The notes under the pieces: model-generated
The model's input: only the letters and a program-made list of their open reading frames with translations
What the model was told of the DNA's origin: nothing
Databases searched by the model: none
Shown: piece by piece, positions 45,570 through 55,599 of the stretch
How the letters are laid out: each line of letters starts with the position of its first letter
Numbering within the stretch: position 1 is the stretch's first letter
Translations under genes and position numbers: made by a program
Source of the DNA: Chondrus crispus
Taxonomy: Eukaryota; Rhodophyta; Florideophyceae; Gigartinales; Gigartinaceae
Reading direction: 5' to 3'
NCBI RefSeq assembly: GCF_000350225.1
Contig: NW_005179194.1
Span: forward strand, 437,899-501,898
DNA: 64,000 nucleotides

Positions 45570-46218
45570 TGTAGTGCACTGTACTCGGTGCCGGGACAGC
45601 TGTCTTAATCTCGCCGAAAATCGCGCTCGCCGCCGCCACGTGTACCACGGGTACACGTGGACTCCCCTGCCGCTCTACCGGACCTCCCCGTGGACACATG
45701 TAATCCCTCCGCAACCCAGAGGGCATATGGGGGCTGTACTTGGTCCCCTCGGGGTTACACCCGTTGTTTCCTAGTTATTCTAATTTACAGTATAATTTAG
45801 CTTCGCCATTACGGCGACGGGGGACTATATAGTCAACCCGATACTCAAAGTAAAGAGGCACGAAGCCTCGGGTCTCTTACCTTGGTTTCTGGATTCCAGG
45901 TTGTAGCCTCGACTCGGTACTGGCTCGCCCATACCGACCGAGCCATCTACACCCCTGGAATCCCAACTGCCTTCCCCGCACGCGTCGATCACCCCGCGCG
46001 AGACCTACGTCAACTACTGTGCTCTCCGTCCTGCTAGCTCTGTTTTTCTCTTAATTCCTCCCCCTTTTATTGCTGACTACCTTGCTACTTCTCTACCGCG
46101 CAAGCCGCGCCCGGATCCCGGTTCCGGTCATCCACCAGGTGGTCTCCCGAATTTCCTTACGCGTCCGAACGCGCGTCGCTCTGCCTACAGCCGCAACACG
46201 TGGCTGTAGTGCACGACA
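45570..46218 (+). repeat. 3' LTR of element D
   Basis: 649 bp, about three differences from the 5' copy. It is followed by GGAGC, the target duplication. Confidence 0.94.
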
Positions 46219-47168
46219 GGAGCGTGACGCCACCGCGCCTTCCACGCGCCGGCGCGGTTCTCTTGCGCCACGGCACCGCGTCCGGACGGAGTCCTGATCG
46301 CGCGCACCATCGGAATGGCCGCGAACCTCGCCGCGTCCAGCAAGTTCCGCTGAACGTACTCCTCGACCGTAAGCGGAGGCTTGCGGCCCGCAGTGCGTCG
46401 GCGAGCGCGCCGGCGGCGGTGGTCCATCGAGGACCCGGGCCACAGCGACCGTACGGAACCGACGCCGCTGCGCAGCCAGCCCGGGGTACTCGGGGCGGTG
46501 AATACCGGCCCCAGCGACGTTGTCGCTCCCCGTCCGGCCGGCGCAAGCGCTACGCTACTCGACGGCGCCGGCGCCGCGTACGGCGCCTCGGAAGCGGCCC
46601 TTGTGAGCGCCGTACCCGCAGCGGGCAGCGGCGACATGGGAGGCGGCGGCAGCTCCACGGGGAGCCCCGGGTCCGCCTCGACCATTCTTGGAGCCACGCC
46701 CGCGAGGGGCAGCGGCGAGGACTGTGTTGCTTGGGCGCTCAGCGGTGGCGAAGCGACCGGTACGGGCGAATCAATTGGCGCTTGCGCGGGCCCCGCCACT
46801 CCAGTGGACGGTTGCAGGCCGTCGCGAAGGCGTCGCCGCGGTTGGAAGGTGGGACCGACCGGCGTCGCTGCCGGAGCCCGAGGCGGGCTCAACGGCTGCC
46901 TGTACGCGCGCACGGCCGGAGTGTCGCGATGACCGTCCATCGGTTGGTTGAAGAGCCGTTGTAGGGGGATGTCGTCGTCGCTGTCGGAGGAGGTTTCTGA
47001 GTTCGCAGGGGAGTGTTGGGGAAGAATTGGGGGGTCAGTGTGGATCGCGTGGGGAGAATCGGAAGACGCGCTCTCCGAATCGGATGAACTCGCGGCGTTA
47101 TATACCGCCAACTCGCTGACGAGCCAGGGGGCATGATCGTCCACACGGAGGGGCTTCTGTTCCCGCAT
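46219..47168 (-). pseudogene. Antisense coding region of element B, part right of D
   Basis: The frame starts at ATG 47168, 91 bp from the 3' LTR, and runs to the D insertion. It opens with an acidic/Ser-rich segment (SSSDSESASSDSP), continues as a long Pro/Ala-rich disordered part, and ends in a basic RRRRARRRTAGRKPP patch followed by LTVEEYVQRNLLDAARFA. Element C has a similar Arg-rich patch followed by YPVEQYVGW at the equivalent place. I saw no catalytic motif. Confidence 0.65.
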
Positions 47169-47240
47169 CGTGCGCGATAGAAGGAAACGTCCGGAACGGA
47201 CTTGCGCGCTCGAGTAGAGGGTCGCTACGGGGACGTAGCG

Positions 47241-47259
47241 AAAGCTAAAGGGGGAGGTC
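47241..47259 (+). promoter_or_regulatory. Polypurine tract of element B
   Basis: AAAGCTAAAGGGGGAGGTC directly precedes the 3' LTR start at 47260. Confidence 0.8.
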
Positions 47260-47930
47260 TGCAGTATAATGACCGGCGCGAGCGCGCGGAGGTCATCGGA
47301 CAGCCGTATACGGTATACACGTGGGCGGCTGTGCCCACGTGTTGCGAGCGCGCGCGCATGCCGAGCGGTCGTAATCTGGCGTACGTGTACAGTAGTGCAC
47401 GTGTCGTCCGAGCGGTAGTCTACGCGTGTTACGTGTGCGCGTTAGCACACGTGTCATCCGTGCGGGAGTCTGTAAGCAACACGCGTGTACAGTAGTGCAC
47501 ACGTGTAGTAGCAGCGTCCGCGCGGTAGTAGCAATTATGGCGCTAGTTTTTTAATTGTGTACAGTACCCGGCACGCACTAGGCGGTAGGTACTGTACTAC
47601 TGTACTGGGACAGGTGTCCGATGCGCCCCTCTGCGGGGTTAAGACCTGGCACCCGTCCCCACCAGTAAACGGGGGCAAGCTCGCCCCCGTCCCTTTCGCG
47701 CCTACGTACGTCCGTTTTCGGTTGTCTGTCGCGCGCGCTGGCTTCAAACCCGTTACCGGTCGCTCCCGTTCACGCACCACGGGGCGACTGCGCGTAACCG
47801 GCCAGTGAGCCACTCCCTTTTCGCGAGCTCGTCCGATCGGTTCAATTGGCGCGTCGCGCCGGCGCCGCGTGCTCCCTCGCTAAAGCCTCCGCCTCTCACC
47901 CAACCCAGGGCGGAGAGGAGTTATCCCACA
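47260..47930 (+). repeat. 3' LTR of element B
   Basis: 671 bp, about 13 differences from 25309-25979, followed by the target duplication AGTAC. Confidence 0.93.
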
Positions 47931-47935
47931 AGTAC

Positions 47936-48300
47936 CTCTACTGTACTCCACCGGGGAGTAATCTGCGCAGCGGCACACGTGGCTGTGCTCCTGCCACCTG
48001 TACTCGCAGGCAGAGCGCGCACCACGTGTGCTAGCTGGGACTCCCCCGGCTGACACTCCTATTACACTAATTACTACGCCCCTACAGTAGGACCTTCAAG
48101 TCTACTGTACCCTCTCGGGACGTAATACGAACAGCCGTACACGTGGCCATTCCGCCGCCACCTGTCACCTGTGGCGGTACGTGCACCCCGTGTACAACCT
48201 GAGTTATCCCCTGGCTCTCCAGTATCGTCTGATCACCCCTACGGGATCTCCCTCCGGGTCGTTACGTTTACCGACACCGGTCGGTACCTGTTCTCCCACA
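47936..48300 (-). repeat. 3' LTR of element C, right piece
   Basis: It continues the LTR split by element B and matches about 58915-59278 of the right copy. The base run CACCCCTCTTCTTC at 48301-48314, a purine tract on the minus strand, is the likely polypurine tract of C. Confidence 0.92.
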
Positions 48301-48861
48301 CACCCCTCTTCTTCGAGTGCGCCACTTCCTCGGGGCGGCCATTACGTTCGTGGCCCGCGCCCGTTCGCCTCCTTCAAGCGGCCGTTGTAGGGACGTTACC
48401 GACGCCACGGGGCCATTGCGAAACTGGCCCAAGCCGACCAGGTGCGAACTCCCTTCTGGTCGTGATTAGGCGTCGGTTCGCCTCTGCGGCGCCTCCAAGG
48501 GCTACGAGACTACTTTCTGTATTTCTCTCCGACCCTTCTTGGTCGTCGCCTCGTCCCCGTGGGTTGTATCTTTTCCTCGCGGCGAAAACGGGCGACCGAA
48601 TCACGACGCGGTGCGGCGCCTCCGCACGGCGGCATTCGACCTCGCGGTACCCGTCCGAACTCGGACACACAGTCTATTCCTCTCAAGCCTTCCGTGCCCT
48701 TTCGGGGGCCCTCGTTGTTTCTGTCCTTTCAGGAAGACCGGCACATCCCCGTGTGGCAGAGGTGAGCATGTGACCTCTCTTACGTACGCTCGTCCTGTGG
48801 TCGTGTCGCTTCTCCCGCCCCTTGCGTTATTCTCCGCCATCGGACGATTCCCTCCCACGTA

Positions 48862-51035
48862 ATGATTAGGAGGCAGGCCCGCCGCCGAAGGGGCGTGGGC
48901 TACGGAGCGACTCCTTTCATGCTAGCAAGTGCGCACAGTACCTCCACGGACGTAATTCAGGGCGAAACCCGCTGGGGCGCACCTCCGCCACCGGGACGAA
49001 TTCCGCGAACGGTGGCTATAAATACGGACGCGACAGCCTTCTTACCGCCTACAAGTCCGCCGCTCGATCCCACGTCCTTCATGTCGGAACCTGCTCGAGC
49101 ACCTCCGACGCCTCCAGCTATGTCTCCTCTCGCGCCCGGGTCGGCGTCCCGCTGGGTCAACCCGGCGAAGGAGTACGACCATCGTCAGCGCCGCACCCCC
49201 GCCGAGGCTTCCCAACGTCCTTCCGCGGTGCCGTATCCGGTCGAACAGTACGTGGGCTGGTCCCATTGATACTTTGACGCCCTCCGTTTTCAAGAAGTCT
49301 GTCAAGAATGAATCAGCCTCCCGAACGGGTATCGCCGAAGCAGGGACGAAGCGTGGACAGCTCGCTGGCGCCACCTACCCCTGACACCGAACGACCGGAC
49401 GCGCCCGCATGGAAGAGACGACCTATCCCATGTGCGTTGTTGGCCCGAAAGGGAGTATCAAATCCGTCTGCAGACCATCCTCTCCCGTCTTCAACATCTT
49501 CCGCGACCTGAGGACGTCGCCCCTGGCGGGAGTTTTCTCCCTGCGGGTCACAGCGTGCTCGGGCTCCTTGCCTTCGAGCCCCCGCATGAACGGTTGTATT
49601 GGCTTCGCGATCGGCGCTAGTGGGGCGACAACTGTTCCGACGAGTCCCGTGTTCGGAATACGCAGTGGTTCTTCTATGGATGGCATAATTTGGAATTCTT
49701 CGACATGCCTTCCCGACTCCGGCCGAACTACTACATCCGCGTGCCACCGCAACCCTTCTATCGGGACGTCCCTAGGTCGCTCTGCGTGCCAACGCCAGCC
49801 GTTTTGACGTATCACGGTAGTTTGGATCTTCAGAAGAGTCGCCTCCGTGCATGGCTTTGGCAGATCGTCGCCGTAGAGCGGGCCGTATCGTCCGTCATGG
49901 CCTTCCTTCACGCCGCCCGCTACGGGATTCAGATGACCGCCAAGAACCGTGACTGGCGTCTCTTCCACGACCGCGGTATCGCTTCCCCTGTGGGTCGACT
50001 GATGCCTCTGCCTACCGGGCTTATTTCGTACGTCCGCGAGCTCGGCGTACAGAATATCGTGCGAGGAACGGAATTCGACTCTCAGGAGACGGAGACGCTT
50101 TGCGATACGCCGCCGAAACCGATTGGACGAAGACGCCGGGGTTCCTTTGGTACGACTATGAGACCGACCGGTTCTCGCCTATGCCGCGTCACCCTGGTCG
50201 GCATGACGACGGCAAAGCATATCCCACACGGGTCGTCCTTCCCGAGCCTCGTCGTTCCCCCTGGCCGATATTGGAATTCGCTGATTATGACCCCCGTGGG
50301 AAAGGATTCGTTCCAGAGTGCTTTGATCCTCCCGAGGTTGCTTCGGATGCCGTTCCGATTTTTCCTCCGAATAGTCGTGGGGCTGTCTCGGCCGTGCCGT
50401 CCCTATACGGGGGCGAGTCCGTCGCTGCGCCTCCCGAAGGAAGGGGACCTGTCTATTTTGACGACGACGATGTTCCCTCTCCGGTACCGGTGGCTCCTCT
50501 GAGGTCCGTGCTGCCTCCCCACGACGGGGGTAGAGCGACCCAATCGGCCGCTGCGGTTGTGGAGGACATCGTTGAAGTTCCTGCCTCCAGCCCGCCTGCT
50601 GGTGCGACGGCTAGCTTCGTCGCCGCAAGGCCCGAACACGTCCTGGAGACGTTCGACCAAGTGGACGTACCGCCCATTGTGGATGAAGACCTCAGGGCGG
50701 CTTGGCAGGAGTATCTTGAGAATGCCCAAAACTATGGGGCTGAACCGGCTGCTACGGTTCCGGCCGTCCTTCGTCAAGCGGCGACCCTCATACAGGACTC
50801 TCATATCCTTGAGCGTACACGTTCGGCTCTGAATGAGGTGCAGTCTGCCCTTAGCGGGATTCTGCAGGCCCGCGTTCGGGACGTGACCGACGGCGCTATT
50901 TCGGACGTCCTCGTCCAGTTCGGGCTCGAGCCTGACCGTTCTGCCGGTAGTGGGGCCGACAGGGCCTCAGCCTCCAATTCTGCTGGCGCCCCTTCTCGTA
51001 AGAGTCCTCGTCCCGGTACTCCTACCTCCAAATAA
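48862..51035 (+). pseudogene. Antisense coding region of element C
   Basis: It reads on +, opposite to the gag-pol of C. A Pro-rich N-terminal part ends in RRTPAEASQRPSAVPYPVEQ. A globular part follows with YQIRLQTILSRLQHLP, FFDMPSRLRPNYY, LCVPTPAVLTYHG, SSVMAFLHAARYG and LISYVRELGVQNIVRGTEF. Then come an acidic linker, a helical segment (AATLIQDSHILERTRSALNE) and a Ser/Lys/Pro tail (SRKSPRPGTPTSK). Block order and motifs match the antisense region of B closely. About two interruptions. Function unknown; no membrane segment or catalytic signature seen. Confidence 0.7.
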
Positions 51036-51124
51036 ACTGCCTTTGTATTTCTTTCGTCCTCATCGCGGTTGTCTTCCTTCGTACTGTAGTCCATAGATCG
51101 GCGACGCCCGGTGCCTGCGTCCAG

Positions 51125-51162
51125 GAAACCCTGTACGGGAGAGCTCTCCCGTACAGGGTTTC
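51125..51162. repeat. Perfect 38-bp palindrome between convergent frames of C
   Basis: Two 19-base arms (GAAACCCTGTACGGGAGAG and its complement) meet with no loop. The palindrome lies between the end of the antisense coding region (51035) and the end of pol on the other strand (about 51530), so it could end or process transcripts from both sides. Confidence 0.85.
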
Positions 51163-51284
51163 TTCCAGCGGCAATCGTCGTCGCTGCGTCCAGGATGGGT
51201 CGTTCGTGCGTTACTAATATACATGTGGGGTGGCGACTTCGCCTTCGTTAGGCTAGTGACTGCCCGATCGGGTTTTTCCTTTGC

Positions 51285-51290
51285 AATAAA
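51285..51290 (+). terminator. Possible poly(A) signal for the antisense transcript of C
   Basis: AATAAA lies about 250 bp after the antisense stop on the same strand, past the 38-bp palindrome and a T-rich run. Confidence 0.4.
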
Positions 51291-51529
51291 AATCGGCCTT
51301 CTTGCCAGTAAAACGTGCCTGGTTTTCTCGTCTTCGAGGCTTGTCCTTGTAAATTAACGAGCTCCCATTGGACGTTCCCTAAAATCTTCGTGCCTCAAAC
51401 CGCCGCCTCTGTCCCACGGGGCGTTCCCATTGGGTGTTGACGATTTTTGCGCAAAAAATCTCATTCTTTCCGTACACTTCATCCTTTCTTCCCCCCTCTT
51501 CTTGGACCGACCGTCTCGGTCAGTGTCTA

Positions 51530-54500
51530 GCTCGGTATCGGCGGATGAAGTTCTCTGGGAGGTTATCCGCTCGCTCCCTGTTGTCCTCTTTGGGACTATA
51601 GCCGAACCATCGGACGCGATAAAGTGGGGAGCCGTCGTCTGACTCGCCATGGGCGACGATGCGGTCTATGGCGTGCTCTGAATCCGCTTCGGCCTCAGCG
51701 GGGTCCTGATGGACGGGGACCTCGCTGTCCGGGTCGATGAAGACCGCCGGGGTGGTCCGTGATACGGAGGCCCTTTCGGGCGGTGTGGTTCCGCTTGGCG
51801 GGGGTATCGCCTTGGGCGTCGACCTTACGGGCGAGGGGGTCTTCGGAACGGAGGGTTACGGCGACTTTGTCAAACGGGTTATGGATACTGTATCCAAGGG
51901 ACCATTGCGCTCAATCGTGACGGTGTCTCCGTCCAGTGACGCCTTTATGACCCTATAGGGACCTGTCGTTTTAGGAAGGAGTTTCCGGTGGCCGTCCTCA
52001 TTCTCGAGCGGCGTCGCGGAAAAATCCGGGGGTCTGTCGAGAAAGACCTCCTGTCCGACCTCGAAGGAGGGTAACGTCCTTACGGCCTTGTCGAAATTTC
52101 TCTTGTACTGTGCTTGGGCGTGTGTCAACTTGGTACCCGAGCGGGAGAGAATCTTCCGCACCCGCTGTAGGGTGATTCGCTTCATTTGTGCCGATGGCGG
52201 TTCACTCCTAGGTGGGGACGGTATGGCGCTAGAAGGAGCTTGGACCGATATCCCTGGTGGGTGCCGCGTCAAGATGAGGTCAAAGGGGGTCGTATCCGTC
52301 GACTTGTGGACCTGCATATTGTACGCGTACGTCAGGGGTTGTACGTAATCGTCCCAGTCCCGTCGGTGTTCGGAGACGTAATGCCGTAATCGGGTCGCCA
52401 ACGTCCGGTTGAATGTCTCGGCCTGACCGTTAGTTTGCGGATGGTAGGCCGTCGTGAGCACATGCCGAATTCGGAGAAGACCGCATACAGCTTCGAAGAA
52501 TTTAGCTGTGAACTGGGGTCTGTTGTCGGTCAGCAGTGTATCCGGCATGCCATACGGGTATACCCACGCGTCAAGGAATTTTCGGGCCACCCGCTGAGCT
52601 TGAGTCGTCCAAAGGGGTATAGCGCGGCACAGCTTGGTAAAGCGGTCCGTGATGACCAATATGTGGCGGTTCCCGTGTGGGGTTTTTGGCAAGGGTCCAT
52701 ACAGGTCCATGGCGACGAATTCTAGCGGCCCGGCGGCGGGGAACAACGTTAGCTTCTTCTGCTGGCGGTATTGCGTTCCCCTCACGCGGGCGCACGACCG
52801 GCAGTCGGCGACCGTCTGTTGGACGTCCGAAGCCATATGAGGCCAGTAGTACAGACGCCTCATTGTCTCGTACATCTTGCTCGTGCCGGGGTGTCCCTGT
52901 AATCTCGGGTAATGACTCAAGAAGGAGATTCTCGCCCTCAGGGACGCCGGGACCACGATCTGTATACTCCCGTCCAAGGGTGCGCGCCGGCACAGGAGGC
53001 CGTGTTGATTGACCTCGAACTGCGTTCCCGATTTCCCGACCTCTTCCATCATGGCCTTACAATACGAGTCTGTCTTCTGCTCCCGAATTAGGTCGTCTTG
53101 CATCACGGGCAATATCTCGGCATCATCATGCGCGAGAGTCATCACGTCCGGGTTGCCGGGATAACGAGGTGTCACGCCCTCGGAGGACAATAGATCTCCT
53201 TGTACGTCTTCGTCTACCACGTAGCAAGGTATTTCATCCCTCAGGGTCGAAGTATCCAATCCGGTCGTCTCAAGCCGCGAGAGGGCGCCGGCTGCCTGGT
53301 TTTTAATCCCTGCACGGTGTTCGACTATGAAGTCGTATTCCGATAACCGGAGGCGCCAGCGGGCTAATCGTCCCTTGGCATCGGCTAGGTTCAGGACCCA
53401 CTTCAGGGAATCGTGGTCCGTCCGAACGGTAAATCTTTGTCCCTCCAGGTACGGCCGTAGGAGGAGGATAGCTCAAACAATGGCCAAACATTCCTTTTCC
53501 GTCGTAGTGTAGTCACGCTCCTGCTTCGTTAGGACCCGACTCCAATACCCAATTGGGACGTAAACAGGACCCTCTTGGTCCTGCAGGAGAGTGCATGCTA
53601 CCTGATGGTCACATGCGTCTGTGTCCAACTTGTAGCTTCCTTTTTGCTTGGGCAGCGCCAGGGTTGGAAGTGACGTGAGACGTCGTTTCAGCTCCCCGAA
53701 CGCCTCGTGCTCTTCGTCCGTGAGGTCGCCAAATTCTGCGGGCTGTCCTTTCTCGAGCTTGCGATTCAAGGAGGTTGCAATGCGTGCAAAGTTGGGCACA
53801 AAGCGCCGGAATACATTACAGAGACCGATAAAGGAACGGATTCCCGTCTGGGTTGTCGGCGCCTTGGCTTGCCGAATTGCTTCGCACGTTCGTGAACTCA
53901 CCTCCAACTTTCCAGGTCGAATACCGTGACCCAGATAGTCCACCGAGGTTTGAAAGAAATGGCACTGGGGGAGTTTGAGGGACACTCCCGCATCTTTTAA
54001 CATCCCCAAGATCGTCCTCATGTGGGTGAAGTGCTCCTGTAAGGTCTTGGAGTACACGATGACGTCGTCGAGATACACAAACGCGTATTGCCATCTAACC
54101 CGTGAAAGGATAATGTCCACCGCCCTTTGAAAAGTCGCTGGGGCGTTCTTGAGACCAAACGGCATTCGGATGAATCGGTACAACCCAATATGGGACGTGA
54201 CCGTCGTCTTATCCTTGTCGGCTTCATCCACCTTGACTTGCCAGTACCCGCTGTTGCAGTCGAGGGTGCAGAAGATGGTGGCGTCCCCAAGGGAGTCAAT
54301 GCATTCGTCCATCCGCGGAATGGGGTCCGAGTCCCGACGGGTCAACGCGTTGAGGCGCCGGTAGTCCACACAAAAGCGTAGGGTGCCGTCTTTCTTTGGC
54401 ACTAGGACTACCGGGCTAGCCCATTCTGAGCTGGATGGCTCAATGACCCCCTCTTTTAACATCCGCTCAATCTCGGTCTTCTCGACGGCTCTGGCGCGAT

Positions 54501-55480
54501 GCCCGCCTGATAAGGGGGCTGATAAACAGGCCGGGCGCCGTCCTCGAGGTCTATCCGATGCTTTGCACTCGATATGGTCCCCAATCGCCCGGACCACAGG
54601 TCTTCGAACTCTCGTAACAGGTCCACAATTCGGGTCCTGTGGGTCTGGTATTCGGCGCCTATCTCTAGTTGCTCCGTCCAGTGATCCGGTCGACTACTTC
54701 GCTCCTCGCCAATTTTTCCTTCATCCCGTCCCGGCGAGGGTGGACCACCGAAGGGGTCGAGGCCCAGATCTTGAGCCTGTTGCGACGTTATCGTCGGCAC
54801 CGCTTGGGGGCCAGTAATGCGAGCCCTATGACCGCTTCCTTCGGAACACGGAAATTGCTCATGCGGACCCAAAATGGGAGGCCTGTGGGCTCCATTACCC
54901 CGTTCGCCATCAGGCTGAGGTTCTCTTTCCACCGTTTTCGGGTGACACTGGAGGAACACCAGGCCTTTTGCCTCGGTGTTTACCAATACCGGCACTTGTA
55001 ACATCGATGGTAGCACAATCTGCTTAGCCACTCGCACCTTGTTGGATCTCGTCCGTGTTGGCAGGTTCTCCACATTTTTCCGATTCCCTTCGGGCCCCGG
55101 GGCGCTCCCCAGCAGGGTCACACTTCCTCCATTGCGGAAGACGACTCGCCTCTCTTTCGGCAAGATGCCTCTCACATGGCGGTCGATAAACTCCGTCCCC
55201 AAAATGGCGCTCACCGCTAGGTTGCTCGCCACTAAAAAATGCGTCCTCGTGGTCATATTTCCAATTCGGACGTGTAGCACCACCACTCCGCTAAGAGCCA
55301 TTGCATTCTTCGAGGCGTCCGTCACTCGTGGGGTCGGTTTTCTCGCCGCGTTCTCTCTCCAATTCGGGGGATGGACGCGCTCGTGGATAATGTTGGGGCC
55401 GGCTCCAGTGTCTAGTACACCCCTGATAGGAAACATAACCGTCGGTCGGAATCCAACCGACAGGTCTAATTTATAGTTCT
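51530..55480 (-). pseudogene. pol region of element C: PR-RT-RNH-IN-chromodomain
   Basis: On the minus strand: protease (VLDTGAGPNIIHE near 55415), reverse transcriptase (FCVDYRRLNAL; MPFGLKNAPATF; active site YLDDVIVYSK near 54070), RNase H (YKLDTDACDHQVA near 53630, TTTEKECLAIV), integrase zinc domain (HYPRLQGHPGTSKMY) and core (AMDLYGPLP; YHPQTNGQAETFNRT), and a chromodomain (YRVRWFGYSPKED) near 51530-51690. It is a broken fossil but easily recognised throughout. Confidence 0.86.
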
Positions 55481-55599
55481 CCTTTCTCAGGACGTAAACC
55501 GGGTCTCTTGCTACATTACTCCAACGAGGCTTTCTCTTCTGCCGGTGCCGGTGTGTCCTTCGGGCCGGGGGTGCTTCCCTTCGGACGAGGCTCGGTTTA

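Larger units (their letters stand above)
34677..46218 (+). mobile_element. Element D: Ty3/gypsy chromovirus, innermost and youngest
   Basis: Two 649-bp LTRs (34677-35325, 45570-46218) start TGTAGTGCAC and end CACGACA, with the duplication GGAGC at 34672-34676 and 46219-46223. They differ at about three positions by eye, so the insertion is recent. Plus-strand order: LTR, tRNA-Tyr-like primer site, gag, protease, RT, RNase H, integrase, chromodomain, antisense coding region, polypurine tract, LTR. Despite the young LTRs the coding region has about four interruptions. Its gag and pol differ from both B and C, though it shares its primer site with C. Confidence 0.94.
25309..47930 (+). mobile_element. 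Element B: Ty3/gypsy chromovirus inserted in the LTR of C, carrying D
   Basis: Two 671-bp LTRs (25309-25979, 47260-47930) start TGYAGTATAATGACC and end ATCCCACA. The 5-bp duplication AGTAC lies at 25304-25308 and 47931-47935. Plus-strand order: LTR, primer site, gag, protease, RT, RNase H, integrase, chromodomain, antisense coding region (interrupted by element D), polypurine tract, LTR. The LTRs differ at about 13 positions by eye (about 2%), younger than C and older than D. Without D it is about 11 kb. It is broken, with about four interruptions besides D. Confidence 0.93.

Noticed and set aside
48171-48773. 200-codon plus-strand ORF
   Set aside because: It starts inside the C LTR, has biased Arg/Ser/Pro composition, and resembles nothing in the antisense regions of B or D.
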